DNA of 36,186 nucleotides from TH-plancto1 sp031431195 (GTDB taxonomy: Bacteria; Planctomycetota; Planctomycetia; Planctomycetales; Planctomycetaceae). A program made the translations under genes and the position numbers. Below are positions 26,628 to 34,366 of the stretch, piece after piece. Within the stretch, counting starts at the first letter, position 1. The number at the start of each line of letters is the position of its first letter. The stretch covers positions 1 through 36,186 of the forward strand of contig JANPCU010000149.1 in NCBI GenBank assembly GCA_031431195.1, written 5' to 3'. The notes beneath the pieces were generated by a model. That model worked only from the letters and a program-made list of their open reading frames with translations, was not told the origin of the DNA and did not search any database.

Positions 26628-26754
26628 TATAGTGGAACGAGCACATTGGCCCGTCCGTTCCCCAGCGTCTCAAGACGTCCTCCCCAGCTTACCAGCAGCG
26701 AGCGGTAAGCGTCAGTTCAATGGCACTGAATTTACTCGTCCGAAACATGAGTGA

Positions 26755-26856
26755 CGTAGGGTGGGACCAGCCGCTTTGGGCGCAGGCCCACCACGTCTGA
26801 CGCCTCACCCGACAATGGTGAGCCTGCGCTCCAAAGCGAGCTGGTCCCACCCTACG
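26755..26856. repeat. Inverted repeat of the GTAGGGTGGGACCAGC type
   Basis: The arm 26755-26787 (CGTAGGGTGGGACCAGCCGC onward) is matched, inverted, by 26822-26856 with a few differences. It lies between the convergent MOSC and DUF1501 genes and could serve as a terminator for either side. Confidence 0.75.
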
Positions 26857-26880
26857 CCCTGCGACGGAATCAATTCCGTT

Positions 26881-28164
26881 CTACGACAGCAGTTGTTCCA
26901 CCGGTGTCCCCGGGCAGACCTTCAGTGGTCTGCCGATCGGCGTGATCAGTTCCTTACTGAACTCCACCCCCATGCGGTCGAGGATTGTCGCGTACAGGTC
27001 GGGCACCTCGATCGGGGTGGTCGGCTTGATCGGCTTGTCATCGGTCTGATTGTCGGCAGCTGTGGCTCCGATGACGCGACCAGCTGCGAGACCGCCACCA
27101 CCGATGACGGCAGAGAACCCGTGCGGCCAGTGGTCGCGGCCACCGAGGGCGTTGATGCGGGGGGTGCGACCGAACTCGCCAATGCAGAGGACGATCGTCG
27201 AGGCGAGCAGGTCACGGTCGGCGAGGTCTTTGACGAGAGCGGCAAACGCCGGGTCGAGAATCTTCGTCTGCGTCACATGCCCCTCGAAGTTGTTGGCATG
27301 CGTGTCGAAGCCGGGGAGCGTGACCTGGATCGAGCGGACGCCGGTCTCGACCAGCCGCCGGGCCACGAGGCAGCCGCGTCCGAAGCGGGTGTCGCCGTAG
27401 CGGGCGACGGTCTCTTTTGTCTCGTCCTTGATCTCGAACGCCTTGAGCTGGTCCGACTTCATCATCGTCAGGGCGCGTTCGATGGTCTGCTGATGCAGCG
27501 TCCCTTCGACGCGGGTTTCACGTCCCTGACGAAAGGCATTAGACACGACGCCGAGGTTCGCCAGCCGACGGTCCTGCCGAGTTGGGTCGACACCCTGCCG
27601 CATGTTTTGCAGGTTCTGGCCGGGATCGAAGACGCGAAACGCATCGAACTGGTCGCCGAGATAACCGCCACGGGGGACCGCAATATCTTGACTTTCCGAC
27701 AGTGCGACGTTGTTCGGAATCTCGATCTTGGCATCTGGCAGTTCGTTGACCAAAATCGATCCGAGCGACGGATGTCGTACCGTCGGGTCGGGTCGGTATG
27801 AGGTCTGGACGAAGTACGAGCCGCGCTCGTGATCCCCTTCCTTCGAGGTCATGGAGCGAATGATGGTGAGGTGCTGCATCTGCTCCGCCATCTGTGGCAG
27901 CAGGTGGGAAATCTTCATCCCCGGAGCGGTCGTATCGATGGCCCGGACCTTCACGCTATTCTTGGAATCCGGGTGCGGGTCCCAGGTCTCCATCTGACTC
28001 GGACCGCCCCCCATCCAGAGCGTGATCACACTCTTCGGACGGTCCGAACCACGCCTCTCGACCGCTCGCCCCTCAATGGCTGGGAGCAGGAACGAGACGC
28101 CACCCGCCAGAGCGACACGCAGAGCGTCTCGGCGGGACCAGTCGTGGGAAGTGGTGCGGGACAT
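26881..28164 (-). CDS. DUF1501 protein with Tat-type signal
   Basis: A 427-residue exported protein. The start MSRTTSHDWSRRDALRVALA contains a twin-arginine motif before a hydrophobic stretch (GGVSFLLPAI), typical of DUF1501 proteins. The body shows the sulfatase-like fold signatures of the family: SVITLWMGGGPSQMETWDPH, then GEFGRTPRINALGGRDHWPH and FSAVIGGGGLAAGRVIGATA near the C-terminus. ATG 28164 was chosen because the Tat motif follows at once; an upstream frame to 28233 overlaps a repeat. It lies downstream of the DUF1549/DUF1553 gene on the same strand, the standard pairing in planctomycetes. Its biochemical activity is unknown. Metal binding is likely from the His/Asp-rich C-terminal motifs. 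Confidence 0.9.
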   Translation of the reverse strand: MSRTTSHDWSRRDALRVALAGGVSFLLPAIEGRAVERRGSDRPKSVITLWMGGGPSQMETWDPHPDSKNSVKVRAIDTTAPGMKISHLLPQMAEQMQHLTIIRSMTSKEGDHERGSYFVQTSYRPDPTVRHPSLGSILVNELPDAKIEIPNNVALSESQDIAVPRGGYLGDQFDAFRVFDPGQNLQNMRQGVDPTRQDRRLANLGVVSNAFRQGRETRVEGTLHQQTIERALTMMKSDQLKAFEIKDETKETVARYGDTRFGRGCLVARRLVETGVRSIQVTLPGFDTHANNFEGHVTQTKILDPAFAALVKDLADRDLLASTIVLCIGEFGRTPRINALGGRDHWPHGFSAVIGGGGLAAGRVIGATAADNQTDDKPIKPTTPIEVPDLYATILDRMGVEFSKELITPIGRPLKVCPGTPVEQLLS

Positions 28165-28218
28165 GGCAGGCTCAAGAAGGTTGATGGTTGATCGACTGGA
28201 CGGCTCGGAGGAGATGGG

Positions 28219-28298
28219 AACACTAATCTTCACTAATAAACACGAATCCGGAGATCCGACTGGTCAGGATTAGTGTTTATTAGTGAAGATTAGTGTTT
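28219..28298. repeat. AT-rich inverted repeat between DUF1501 and DUF1549 genes
   Basis: Arms 28219-28249 and 28267-28298 are near-perfect inverted copies built on ACTAATCTTCACTAATAAAC. The loop is ~17 bases. It lies in the 195-base gap of a probable operon, where it could reduce read-through or stabilise mRNA ends. Confidence 0.8.
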
Positions 28299-28359
28299 CA
28301 AAACTCCTTCTTGAACATGATTCGAAATCTGTACTGACGACTGAACACAGACCACGTCC

Positions 28360-30039
28360 TCAGTGATTCCAGGTGAACTCCGGAGCGTTGTACAACGTCC
28401 AGAACAGGTCTTCCATGACCGCGTCTTCGGTGTCCTGCGGCTGCTTCGCAAGTTGCTCCACGAAGTGGGTTCGCTCGGCAGCGGTCGGCCGGCGGGTCAG
28501 GCAGGTCAGGAACGCATTGTCGAGCAGTGCCTCATTCGTCGGTGAGAACTGACGCAACGTCCCCGGCGTGGCAAACGCTCCGACTTGGGACATCTCTTTG
28601 GCGAACTCCCCATTCAAATTCAGCAGAGTCTGGGGGATTGTGGCGGTGTGTTGTTCCAGTTCCGCCTCGCCAGGGTCGCCGAACTCTTTGACATAGTTGT
28701 CTTGTCTGAAGTAGCGGAACGCCCTCGCAAAAAGATGCGAATTCTGATCGATTGTCTTCACCGAATTGCTTTGCAGCATCGCGCCGATCACCTGCTCGGG
28801 ACGGAGACGGCTCAACGGGAAGACTCCCCAGAGTCGTTCGGCCTGCGCCAGTTGCAGCGGGTCGGTCAGGGGATGCTCGGAACTACGGCGGTACGCTGCT
28901 GTCGAAGTGATCACCTGAATCAAACGCCGGAGATCGCACCCATGCTTGCGAAAGTCGGCTCCCAAGAGATCGAGGACAGCTGTGCTGGCTTTGAACCGGG
29001 GGTCTTCCGGATCGGGCAGGTCATCGACCGGGCGATCCGCAGGCTGCTGATCCGACAGATACGGTTGACCAAAGAGCAGCCCCCAGACCCGATTGGCAAT
29101 CGCCCGTTCGAATCGCTGATTGCTGGGATGCGTCACCCACTCCGCCAGCCGTTCACGCGGGGTGCCCTGGCTGGGATAGCATTCCGGCGAGAACGGTACG
29201 CTCGGTTCTACGGTCCGCATCTTCAGAGGCTGGCCCTCTTCATTCGAGGCATTCGCGGTCTCGTCCACGACCTCATATTTCTTGTCCGGGTTGTCAACGA
29301 CTCCGACGGGATACAAATCGAGTTGTCCGAAACTGGCAGCCAGTCCCTCGAATTCATTCTGCTTCCAATGGTCGAAGGGATGGTCATGGCATTGGGCACA
29401 ATCGATCCGTTGGCCCAGAAAGGCTCTCACCGTTCGCCCGGCCAGTTTATTGGGATCGAATTCTTCGTTGGCATAGCCAGCCACGGCAAAGTTCACCGCA
29501 GCCTTGTCGGTGGGAATGCCCTCTTCCGCAATCAGCCGCCGGACCATCTGGTCATACGGAGTCCGGTCCTTCAACTGCTGGCCGATCCAGTTGGTGAAGC
29601 GGTCACGTCGATAAATCGGGAACTGCCCGCCTTCGACTCCCACGTACGCCCGCGCCAGTCGTTCCGCGAAGTAGTCGTTGAAGCGGGTGTCGGAGAGGAT
29701 CACAGTCGTCCAGATCGTCAGCCGATCAGGGCGCGTGTCGGCCTCGAACCGGCGAATCTCTTCCAGCGACGGAATCGTCCCCAGCAGGGCGAGCGAGAGT
29801 CGCCGCAGCACGGTCAGATCGTCAGTCTTCCCAGCGGGCGTCACCCCAGCAGCACTCAACTGGGCCACCAGGAGTTGGTCGACCTTCTGGGCCATCGGCA
29901 GCAGATCATCTGCCACCGGCCCGCCAGCATGCGGAGGACTCAGATTCTGCACCGGGCTGGTGACGGCCATGGAGGTCACGACCGCCAGCCCAGTGGCGAC
30001 GAGAATCGCTGGCAAGACCGACTTCCATCGCATGACCAC
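28360..30039 (-). CDS. DUF1549-DUF1553 protein (PSCyt2/PSD1 type)
   Basis: A 559-residue exported protein. Residues 1-30 form a signal or anchor segment (LPAILVATGLAVVTSMAV). The DUF1549 part (~55-260) contains LRRLSLALLGTIPSLEEIRR (78-97), PYDQMVRRLIAEEG and RIDCAQCHDHPFDHWKQNEF (211-230); its C214-x-x-C217-H218 motif is typical of the family and may bind heme. The DUF1553 part (~290-559) includes ERLAEWVTHPSNQRFERAIA, NRVWGLLFGQP and LLNLNGEFAKEMS. It is compact compared with many planctomycete versions, which carry an extra N-terminal cytochrome domain. With the DUF1501 gene downstream it forms the common two-gene set. The function is unknown; location is the periplasm or paryphoplasm. Confidence 0.9.
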   Translation of the reverse strand: MVMRWKSVLPAILVATGLAVVTSMAVTSPVQNLSPPHAGGPVADDLLPMAQKVDQLLVAQLSAAGVTPAGKTDDLTVLRRLSLALLGTIPSLEEIRRFEADTRPDRLTIWTTVILSDTRFNDYFAERLARAYVGVEGGQFPIYRRDRFTNWIGQQLKDRTPYDQMVRRLIAEEGIPTDKAAVNFAVAGYANEEFDPNKLAGRTVRAFLGQRIDCAQCHDHPFDHWKQNEFEGLAASFGQLDLYPVGVVDNPDKKYEVVDETANASNEEGQPLKMRTVEPSVPFSPECYPSQGTPRERLAEWVTHPSNQRFERAIANRVWGLLFGQPYLSDQQPADRPVDDLPDPEDPRFKASTAVLDLLGADFRKHGCDLRRLIQVITSTAAYRRSSEHPLTDPLQLAQAERLWGVFPLSRLRPEQVIGAMLQSNSVKTIDQNSHLFARAFRYFRQDNYVKEFGDPGEAELEQHTATIPQTLLNLNGEFAKEMSQVGAFATPGTLRQFSPTNEALLDNAFLTCLTRRPTAAERTHFVEQLAKQPQDTEDAVMEDLFWTLYNAPEFTWNH

Positions 30040-30070
30040 TCTCCCACATGAAAATCACGGCCTAAAGTCC

Positions 30071-30135
30071 GTGGGATAGGCTTCCAGCCTGTCCTCGGGC
30101 GGGGAAAGCAATGACAGGCTGGAAGCCTATCCCAC
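30071..30135. repeat. Second copy of the GTGGGATAGGCTTCCAGCC inverted repeat
   Basis: Arms 30071-30093 and 30113-30135 are exact or near-exact inverted copies of GTGGGATAGGCTTCCAGCCT plus three bases. The same arms occur at 17186-17245 with a different loop. It lies between two divergent genes. Confidence 0.85.
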
Positions 30136-30268
30136 GAGGCAACTCCCCACAGTCGAGTTTACCTCACCGCCGATTCGAGCGTTTCAGGTTTCGCTCGAAA
30201 CTTCACAGCTGTGCGGCTGGTAATCTGATTGTAGACTGCCCAGGCTTCCCCACGCGAAAGCGGAACCG

Positions 30269-31549
30269 ATGACGCCCGCTGAGACCGAGATCGTGACCGA
30301 CGCCTTCCTCGACGACGATGATGTGCTGTCGAATGACGAGGCGTGGCTGCTGCCGCCCGCGACCGATATTGCGGAGCCGGTCGCCACCGCGCAGGGGGCA
30401 GGACCGACGCTCGACGATGGAAGACTCCCCCCCTGCCCCGTCCCTTGGCGGCGACCAATCGCGTTCCTGATCTGGTGGTTTCAGTTGCTGTTTGGACTGG
30501 CGAGCTTGGTGTTCCTGCTCTCTGTGATCGCAGCTGTGCCGGTGCTGAACCTGTTTGTACTCGGGTATTTGCTGGAGGTGGAGGGGCGGGTCGCTCGTTC
30601 GGGGCGGTTGCGCGATGCCTTTCCACTCATTCGAGTGGCTCCACGCATCGGATCGATTGCCTTGGGTGTCTATGTCTGGACGGTAGGGCTGCGGCTGCTG
30701 GCGAATCAGTCGGCGAACGCATACATCATCGATCCGGGGGGCGTGAGTGACCGGCGGCTGGCCACGATCTCGATGGTCGCTTGGATTCTGGTCTCACTTC
30801 ATCTGTGCCTATCCTTGGCGCGTGGCGGGGGCTTGACGACCTTCATCCGCCCGATCAAGAACCTGCGCTGGCTGTGGGCACGCTGGCGAGCGGGGGATTA
30901 CCTGGAAACAGCCTCGCAGCATGTGCAGTCGTTTGTGGCGGAGCTTCAGGTGCGGCATCACTTCTGGCTGGGCTTGAGGGGCTTTGTGGTCGCGTTGACG
31001 TGGCTGGTCGTGCCGTCGGTGTTGTACGTGTCGGCGACCCGGCCCGAAGGCGGGGCGGCCCTCTTTACCGTCTTCATCGGGTTCTTGCTGACGCTGGTAT
31101 TCGCCTGGGTGCCGTTCTTGCAGGCCCGATTCGCCGCAGAGAATCGCTTTCGGGCTGGCTTTGAAATCCGGCAGGTCAAGGAACTCTACCGACACGCCCC
31201 GTTCGCATTCCTATTCGCGACGATTGTCGTCTACGTTCTCGCCCTGCCAATGTACTTGTTCAAGGCGTTCCAGCTCCCTTCGGATGCCCAGTGGCCGATC
31301 ACGCTGATCTTCATCCTCAGTATTTTTCCAGCCCGTGTGGCCACCGGCTGGGTCTACCACCGGGCCGTGCAGCGTCGGGAACTGGGGCTGAAATCGTGGC
31401 TCACCACGCGGCTGATCGTGCGCGTCGGGCTGATGTTCCCTTTGCTGGGGATCTACACATCCATCCTGTATTTCACGCAGTTCATTGCCACTGATGGCAA
31501 GGCCGAACTGGTCAAACACCACGCGTTCTTGATCCCGTGGTCGTTGTAG
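30269..31549 (+). CDS. Hypothetical polytopic membrane protein
   Basis: A 426-residue protein of unknown function. The N-terminal ~60 residues are acidic and Pro-rich. About eight hydrophobic helices follow, at roughly 63-101 (probably two helices), 127-145, 165-184, 235-255, 262-285, 310-332, 343-360 and 381-404. Between helices are basic loops (VEGRVARSGRLRDAFPLIRV; NLRWLWARWRAGDYLETASQ). The start has GGAA a few bases before ATG 30269. No transport or enzymatic motif is recognised. It stands alone on its strand between the DUF1549 gene and a short peptide gene. Confidence 0.75.
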   Translation: MTPAETEIVTDAFLDDDDVLSNDEAWLLPPATDIAEPVATAQGAGPTLDDGRLPPCPVPWRRPIAFLIWWFQLLFGLASLVFLLSVIAAVPVLNLFVLGYLLEVEGRVARSGRLRDAFPLIRVAPRIGSIALGVYVWTVGLRLLANQSANAYIIDPGGVSDRRLATISMVAWILVSLHLCLSLARGGGLTTFIRPIKNLRWLWARWRAGDYLETASQHVQSFVAELQVRHHFWLGLRGFVVALTWLVVPSVLYVSATRPEGGAALFTVFIGFLLTLVFAWVPFLQARFAAENRFRAGFEIRQVKELYRHAPFAFLFATIVVYVLALPMYLFKAFQLPSDAQWPITLIFILSIFPARVATGWVYHRAVQRRELGLKSWLTTRLIVRVGLMFPLLGIYTSILYFTQFIATDGKAELVKHHAFLIPWSL

Positions 31550-31877
31550 CTGGAGCTTCGGGACGTGAATGCAAATCCACGTTTAGCTGCGACGCGAAGT
31601 CCTCGCAGCGGAGCATCTTGCGACACTCAGCGGACTGACTAAGCCTCACGGTAACGCACTGGTGGATTGCTCCGCATCGAAGACTTCGCCTCGCAGCTAA
31701 ACCGAACGGCTGATCTCATTGAGAGTCGTTTTACATAATGCCTTTACTGCAAGGATGTAACGACGAATTTTGATTCAGAGCAGACGCGACGAAGATTCCC
31801 GACCACAGTCACTTTTCTCACATGCCATCATTCGCTAAACTGTTTCCTCCACACAATAACCGATCAGGAGTGATCTC
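31550..31877. repeat. Intergenic region with GTTTAGCTGCGA inverted repeat
   Basis: The arm 31581-31614 (GTTTAGCTGCGACGCGAAGT onward) pairs with the inverted arm 31669-31702 with about four mismatches. The part from 31703 to 31877 is more AT-rich and probably carries the promoter of the small gene that follows. Confidence 0.7.
31813..31841 (+). promoter_or_regulatory. Weak candidate sigma-70-like promoter
   Basis: TTTTCT (31813-31818) and TAAACT (31836-31841) are 17 bases apart and end 36 bases before the 32-codon gene. Matches to consensus are 3/6 and 4/6, so this is tentative. Confidence 0.25.
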
Positions 31878-31976
31878 ATGGCGAAGAACGGCAAGAAGCT
31901 CAAGAAGGCAAACCACGGCAAGCGCCCGGCCAGCCACACCCACCGTCGCACCCGCAAGGGCACCCTCAAGGTCTGA
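31878..31976 (+). CDS. Small highly basic protein, 32 aa
   Basis: A 32-codon gene starting MAKNGKKLKKANHGK. It contains 8 Lys, 4 Arg and 3 His and no acidic residue, so it is likely to bind nucleic acid; a ribosome-associated or RNA-binding peptide is the natural guess. AGGAG lies 7 bases before the ATG (31866-31870). A compact hairpin followed by a T-containing stretch starts at the stop codon. The combination of strong RBS, AT-rich upstream DNA and immediate hairpin makes a real gene likely despite its length. I do not recognise it as bTHX, L36 or L34, although its composition is similar. Confidence 0.6.
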   Translation: MAKNGKKLKKANHGKRPASHTHRRTRKGTLKV

Positions 31977-31996
31977 CCTCCTGCGGAGGTTAGTTT
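31976..31996 (+). terminator. Hairpin terminator after the 32-aa gene
   Basis: ACCTCC (31976-31981), loop TGC, GGAGGT (31985-31990), then TAGTTTG. A perfect six-pair stem directly overlapping the stop codon; the T-tract is short, so termination may be weak. Confidence 0.45.
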
Positions 31997-32306
31997 GAGC
32001 TTCTCGAATTCCACACAGAACGGGAGACCAACACGTTTGGTGTCCCGTTCTCTGCTGCGCGGGCGAGCGTCCGGCGTCAGCCGGATGTTCTGCTGTGCGG
32101 CATGTTTCCTGCGTGCCCATGCGCGAGTCTCTGCCTTCTTTCGTCGACTGCTTAGCACACGAAATGTCAGTCGCGGAGCGACATGACCTACGTCTACGCC
32201 GCTCTGCGAATGAGATTCCGAACTTGCCAACGGCCCCTCGGGACTGGGTTGGTCCATGCCGAGGGACCAGGGGCTGACTCTTCCCCGACCGCCGGGAACG
32301 AAACCC

Positions 32307-33500
32307 ATGTCCGGTCCAGATACCCGACGCGACTTTCTCGCGGGCCGAGCTTTGCTCCGACTCGCTGACTCGGCGGACTCCCCGGAAGTCGAACGAGTGG
32401 CTCCCACCGCCGGAGCCACCATCCGCCTCGAAACGCGGGCGATGGCCTGCCCCTGGTCAGTGGTACTCAATCCGGGTCCGCCCGACCAAATCATGGCCGC
32501 CAGCGACGCCCTCGACCTCGTCTACCCCATCGAACAGCTTCTCTCGATCTACCGCGATGACTCGCCGATCTCTCTGTTAAAGACGCTCAAGCCTGGTGAG
32601 TGGCGGCCACTCCCACCCGAGGTTTTTCATTTACTCGTCCAGTGCCAGAAGTTCTCCACAGCCACCGGTGGAGCCTTCGACCCCACCTCCGGCCCGCTGA
32701 TTCGCCTGTGGCGGGAGTGCCGTCAAGTCGGACGCATCCCCGAGCAGTCCGAGATCGACCTCGCACTGGGAAAGACTTCCGAAGTCTCCGAAGACTTCGG
32801 AAGTCTCGCTGGCCGTGAGGACGGGTGGCGGGGTCAGGAGGCTTTGCGGATGGCCCCGAAGTTTGCGACTCCCCCAGCGCCGCTGACGCGTCCCGGCATG
32901 TCCCGGCTGATCGAACTCAACGCCGCCGACTCGACGATCCGCGTCCTGGCCCCCGGCGTCGAGATCGACCTCGGTGCCATCGGCAAAGGGTACGCGATCG
33001 ACCGCCTCTCCGAAGCCCTGACCTCTCAACAGCAGGCTCACTTCCTCATCCACGGCGGCTTCAGCAGCCTCCGCGCCCACGGCCAGCACAACGGACTCCC
33101 AGGCTGGCCCGTCGGCCTCCGCAACCCGCTCTTCCCCGACCGCAACTACGCCACGCTGTTGTTAAATGACCGAGCCTTGGCGACCAGCGGATCAAACGTC
33201 CAGTTCTTCCGCCACCAAGGCCAGCGCTACGGCCACATCCTCGACCCCCGCACCGGCTGGCCCGTGGAGGGGATGCTCTCCGTCACCGTCACCGCCCCCA
33301 CCGCCACCGAGGCCGACGCCCTCTCCACCGCCTTCTACGTCATGGGCCTCGAACCCGCAGCTGCCTACTGCCGCGAGCATCCCCAGATCGGAGCCATCCT
33401 CGTCCCGCCGCTCACCCAAGGCCGCACCCTCACCCCGCTGATCCAAAACATCCCCGAGGAGGATCTGTTCTTCGGCGATGATGTGGCCGTGGAGGGGTAA
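32307..33500 (+). CDS. apbE: ApbE-family FAD:protein FMN transferase
   Basis: A 397-residue exported enzyme that would attach FMN from FAD to Thr/Ser of target proteins in a Mg-dependent reaction. TRRDFLAGRALLRLA (6-20) looks like a Tat-type signal. Family motifs appear in order: GGAFDPTSGPLIRLWRE (121-137), EIDLGAIGKGYAIDRL (219-234), FLIHGGFSS (246-254), LATSGSN (291-297), GHILDPRTGWPV (309-320) and ATEADALSTAFYVMG (333-347), with Asp338 a likely Mg ligand. ATG 32307 is preceded by GGGAA; an earlier ATG at 32256 lacks support. Residues 156-166 (KTSEVSEDFGS) are encoded by a palindromic repeat also found at 35486-35516. No NQR, RNF or other obvious flavin acceptor is nearby. Confidence 0.92.
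   Translation: MSGPDTRRDFLAGRALLRLADSADSPEVERVAPTAGATIRLETRAMACPWSVVLNPGPPDQIMAASDALDLVYPIEQLLSIYRDDSPISLLKTLKPGEWRPLPPEVFHLLVQCQKFSTATGGAFDPTSGPLIRLWRECRQVGRIPEQSEIDLALGKTSEVSEDFGSLAGREDGWRGQEALRMAPKFATPPAPLTRPGMSRLIELNAADSTIRVLAPGVEIDLGAIGKGYAIDRLSEALTSQQQAHFLIHGGFSSLRAHGQHNGLPGWPVGLRNPLFPDRNYATLLLNDRALATSGSNVQFFRHQGQRYGHILDPRTGWPVEGMLSVTVTAPTATEADALSTAFYVMGLEPAAAYCREHPQIGAILVPPLTQGRTLTPLIQNIPEEDLFFGDDVAVEG
32774..32805. repeat. Palindromic repeat inside apbE
   Basis: A 32-base palindromic unit (GACTTCCGAAGTCTCCGAAG onward) lies in frame within the ApbE coding region, between the GGAFDPTSG and DLGAIGKG motifs. A close relative, with two altered base pairs, is at 35486-35516. It encodes KTSEVSEDFGS, which looks like a surface loop. 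Confidence 0.8.
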
Positions 33501-33613
33501 GAAGAGTTTGAGGCTTGTTCGGTATCGTCACATAACGTCCAAGGTAACGCGGCGGCGGCCCCTGACTTGGAAGACAGAACACGCGCGAGCAGCCGCTCGC
33601 GTTGACCAGCTTG

Positions 33614-33994
33614 TTAGCCCTTCTTGTTCTTTGTTTTCTGTGCAGTGTCAATGACTGCAATGCTGCGTGACAATTTGACGAGACGTTCGATTTCGTCTGG
33701 AGACATGCCTTCAAAGGCGTGGAGAACTTCATTGTCTTTGGTAGTGAACATCGCTTTGCGACTGGTGCGTGACTTGATCCATGCAACGAGAACGGTTGCG
33801 ATCGCGGCTGGCAACGCTGCATTCAATGCGATGTCTTGCACGATTTGGATGGTGTCTCCCGCGTTCATGATTACGCCGGGTTGTTGTGGACAGCGAGTAA
33901 ATGAGACGCCGGATTCATCGAGCATTTTGCAGAATGGATCGTCGCTACCTGTCATGACGTGAATTGAAAGAGGTGTTGCCATGTCGTTTTTCAT
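33614..33994 (-). CDS. Small hypothetical protein, possibly EACC1-like
   Basis: A 126-residue protein. A beta-like start (LSIHVMTGSDDPFCKMLDES) is followed by a hydrophobic Ala-rich helix (~57-73, ALNAALPAAIATVLVAWIKS), then a basic turn, strands (AMFTTKDNEVLHAF) and an acidic helix (SPDEIERLVKLS). The order strand, Ala-rich helix ending in W-I-K-S-R, strand, acidic helix recalls the EACC1 component of predicted bacterial conflict systems, but no diagnostic residue confirms this. Start is ATG 33994 or 33982; a longer frame to 34120 is Arg/Pro-rich and unlikely. Third positions are less GC-rich than its neighbours, suggesting acquisition. The partner gene expected for EACC1 was not identified nearby. 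Confidence 0.55.
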   Translation of the reverse strand: MKNDMATPLSIHVMTGSDDPFCKMLDESGVSFTRCPQQPGVIMNAGDTIQIVQDIALNAALPAAIATVLVAWIKSRTSRKAMFTTKDNEVLHAFEGMSPDEIERLVKLSRSIAVIDTAQKTKNKKG

Positions 33995-34366
33995 TCTGAG
34001 GGGTCGGAAGGGGGCGAGGGGGCGGGTCTCATTTATGGGTCTGTTTCTGCGAGTCCCCCACCGCCGAGACGGGGTGGCTCTGACCCTGCTCTGAACTGAG
34101 GGTCTAGGTTGCAGAGCCACAAGAGGTTACGGCGGGCCATCTCAACTCGCAATCCCTCTTGTTCCTGCGTCACCCAGACGCCCAAAGCGGCATCTGGGCC
34201 ACCCCGCCAATGGCCGCAGTACGCCGGGCGAGCCGCAGGCCAACGCCGTGCCGGTGAGGTTGCTGAAAGACGGGCCGAAGCCGAAGAAGTAGGATGGGCA
34301 CATTTGCCCGTCCCGTGTCTCATTCCCGATCTCCGGCCTTGGTAACGAGAGAAAAGTGAGAATTGG
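33995..34366. other. Intergenic region with short palindromes, no gene seen
   Basis: The region contains GATGGGCACATTTGCCCGTC (34293-34312), a near-palindrome, and scattered GGCCAACGCCG/CGGGCGAG fragments of the kind common in planctomycete intergenic DNA. Frames through it are rich in Arg, Pro and Gly and show no domain. Confidence 0.5.

Noticed and set aside
26761..27801. 346-codon plus-strand frame
   Set aside because: Starts in an inverted repeat and runs antisense through DUF1501; no domain.
28585..30051. 488-codon plus-strand frame
   Set aside because: Antisense to the DUF1549/DUF1553 gene, whose family motifs are unambiguous.
31878..31976. Identification of the 32-aa peptide as ribosomal protein bTHX, L34 or L36
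   Set aside because: The basic composition is similar, but the characteristic residues of those proteins are not present, so only a generic basic-protein call is made.
34033..34323. 96-codon minus-strand frame between the EACC1-like and membrane-protein genes
   Set aside because: Composition is Arg/Ala/Pro-rich without a fold, and it is built from repeat-like intergenic fragments.
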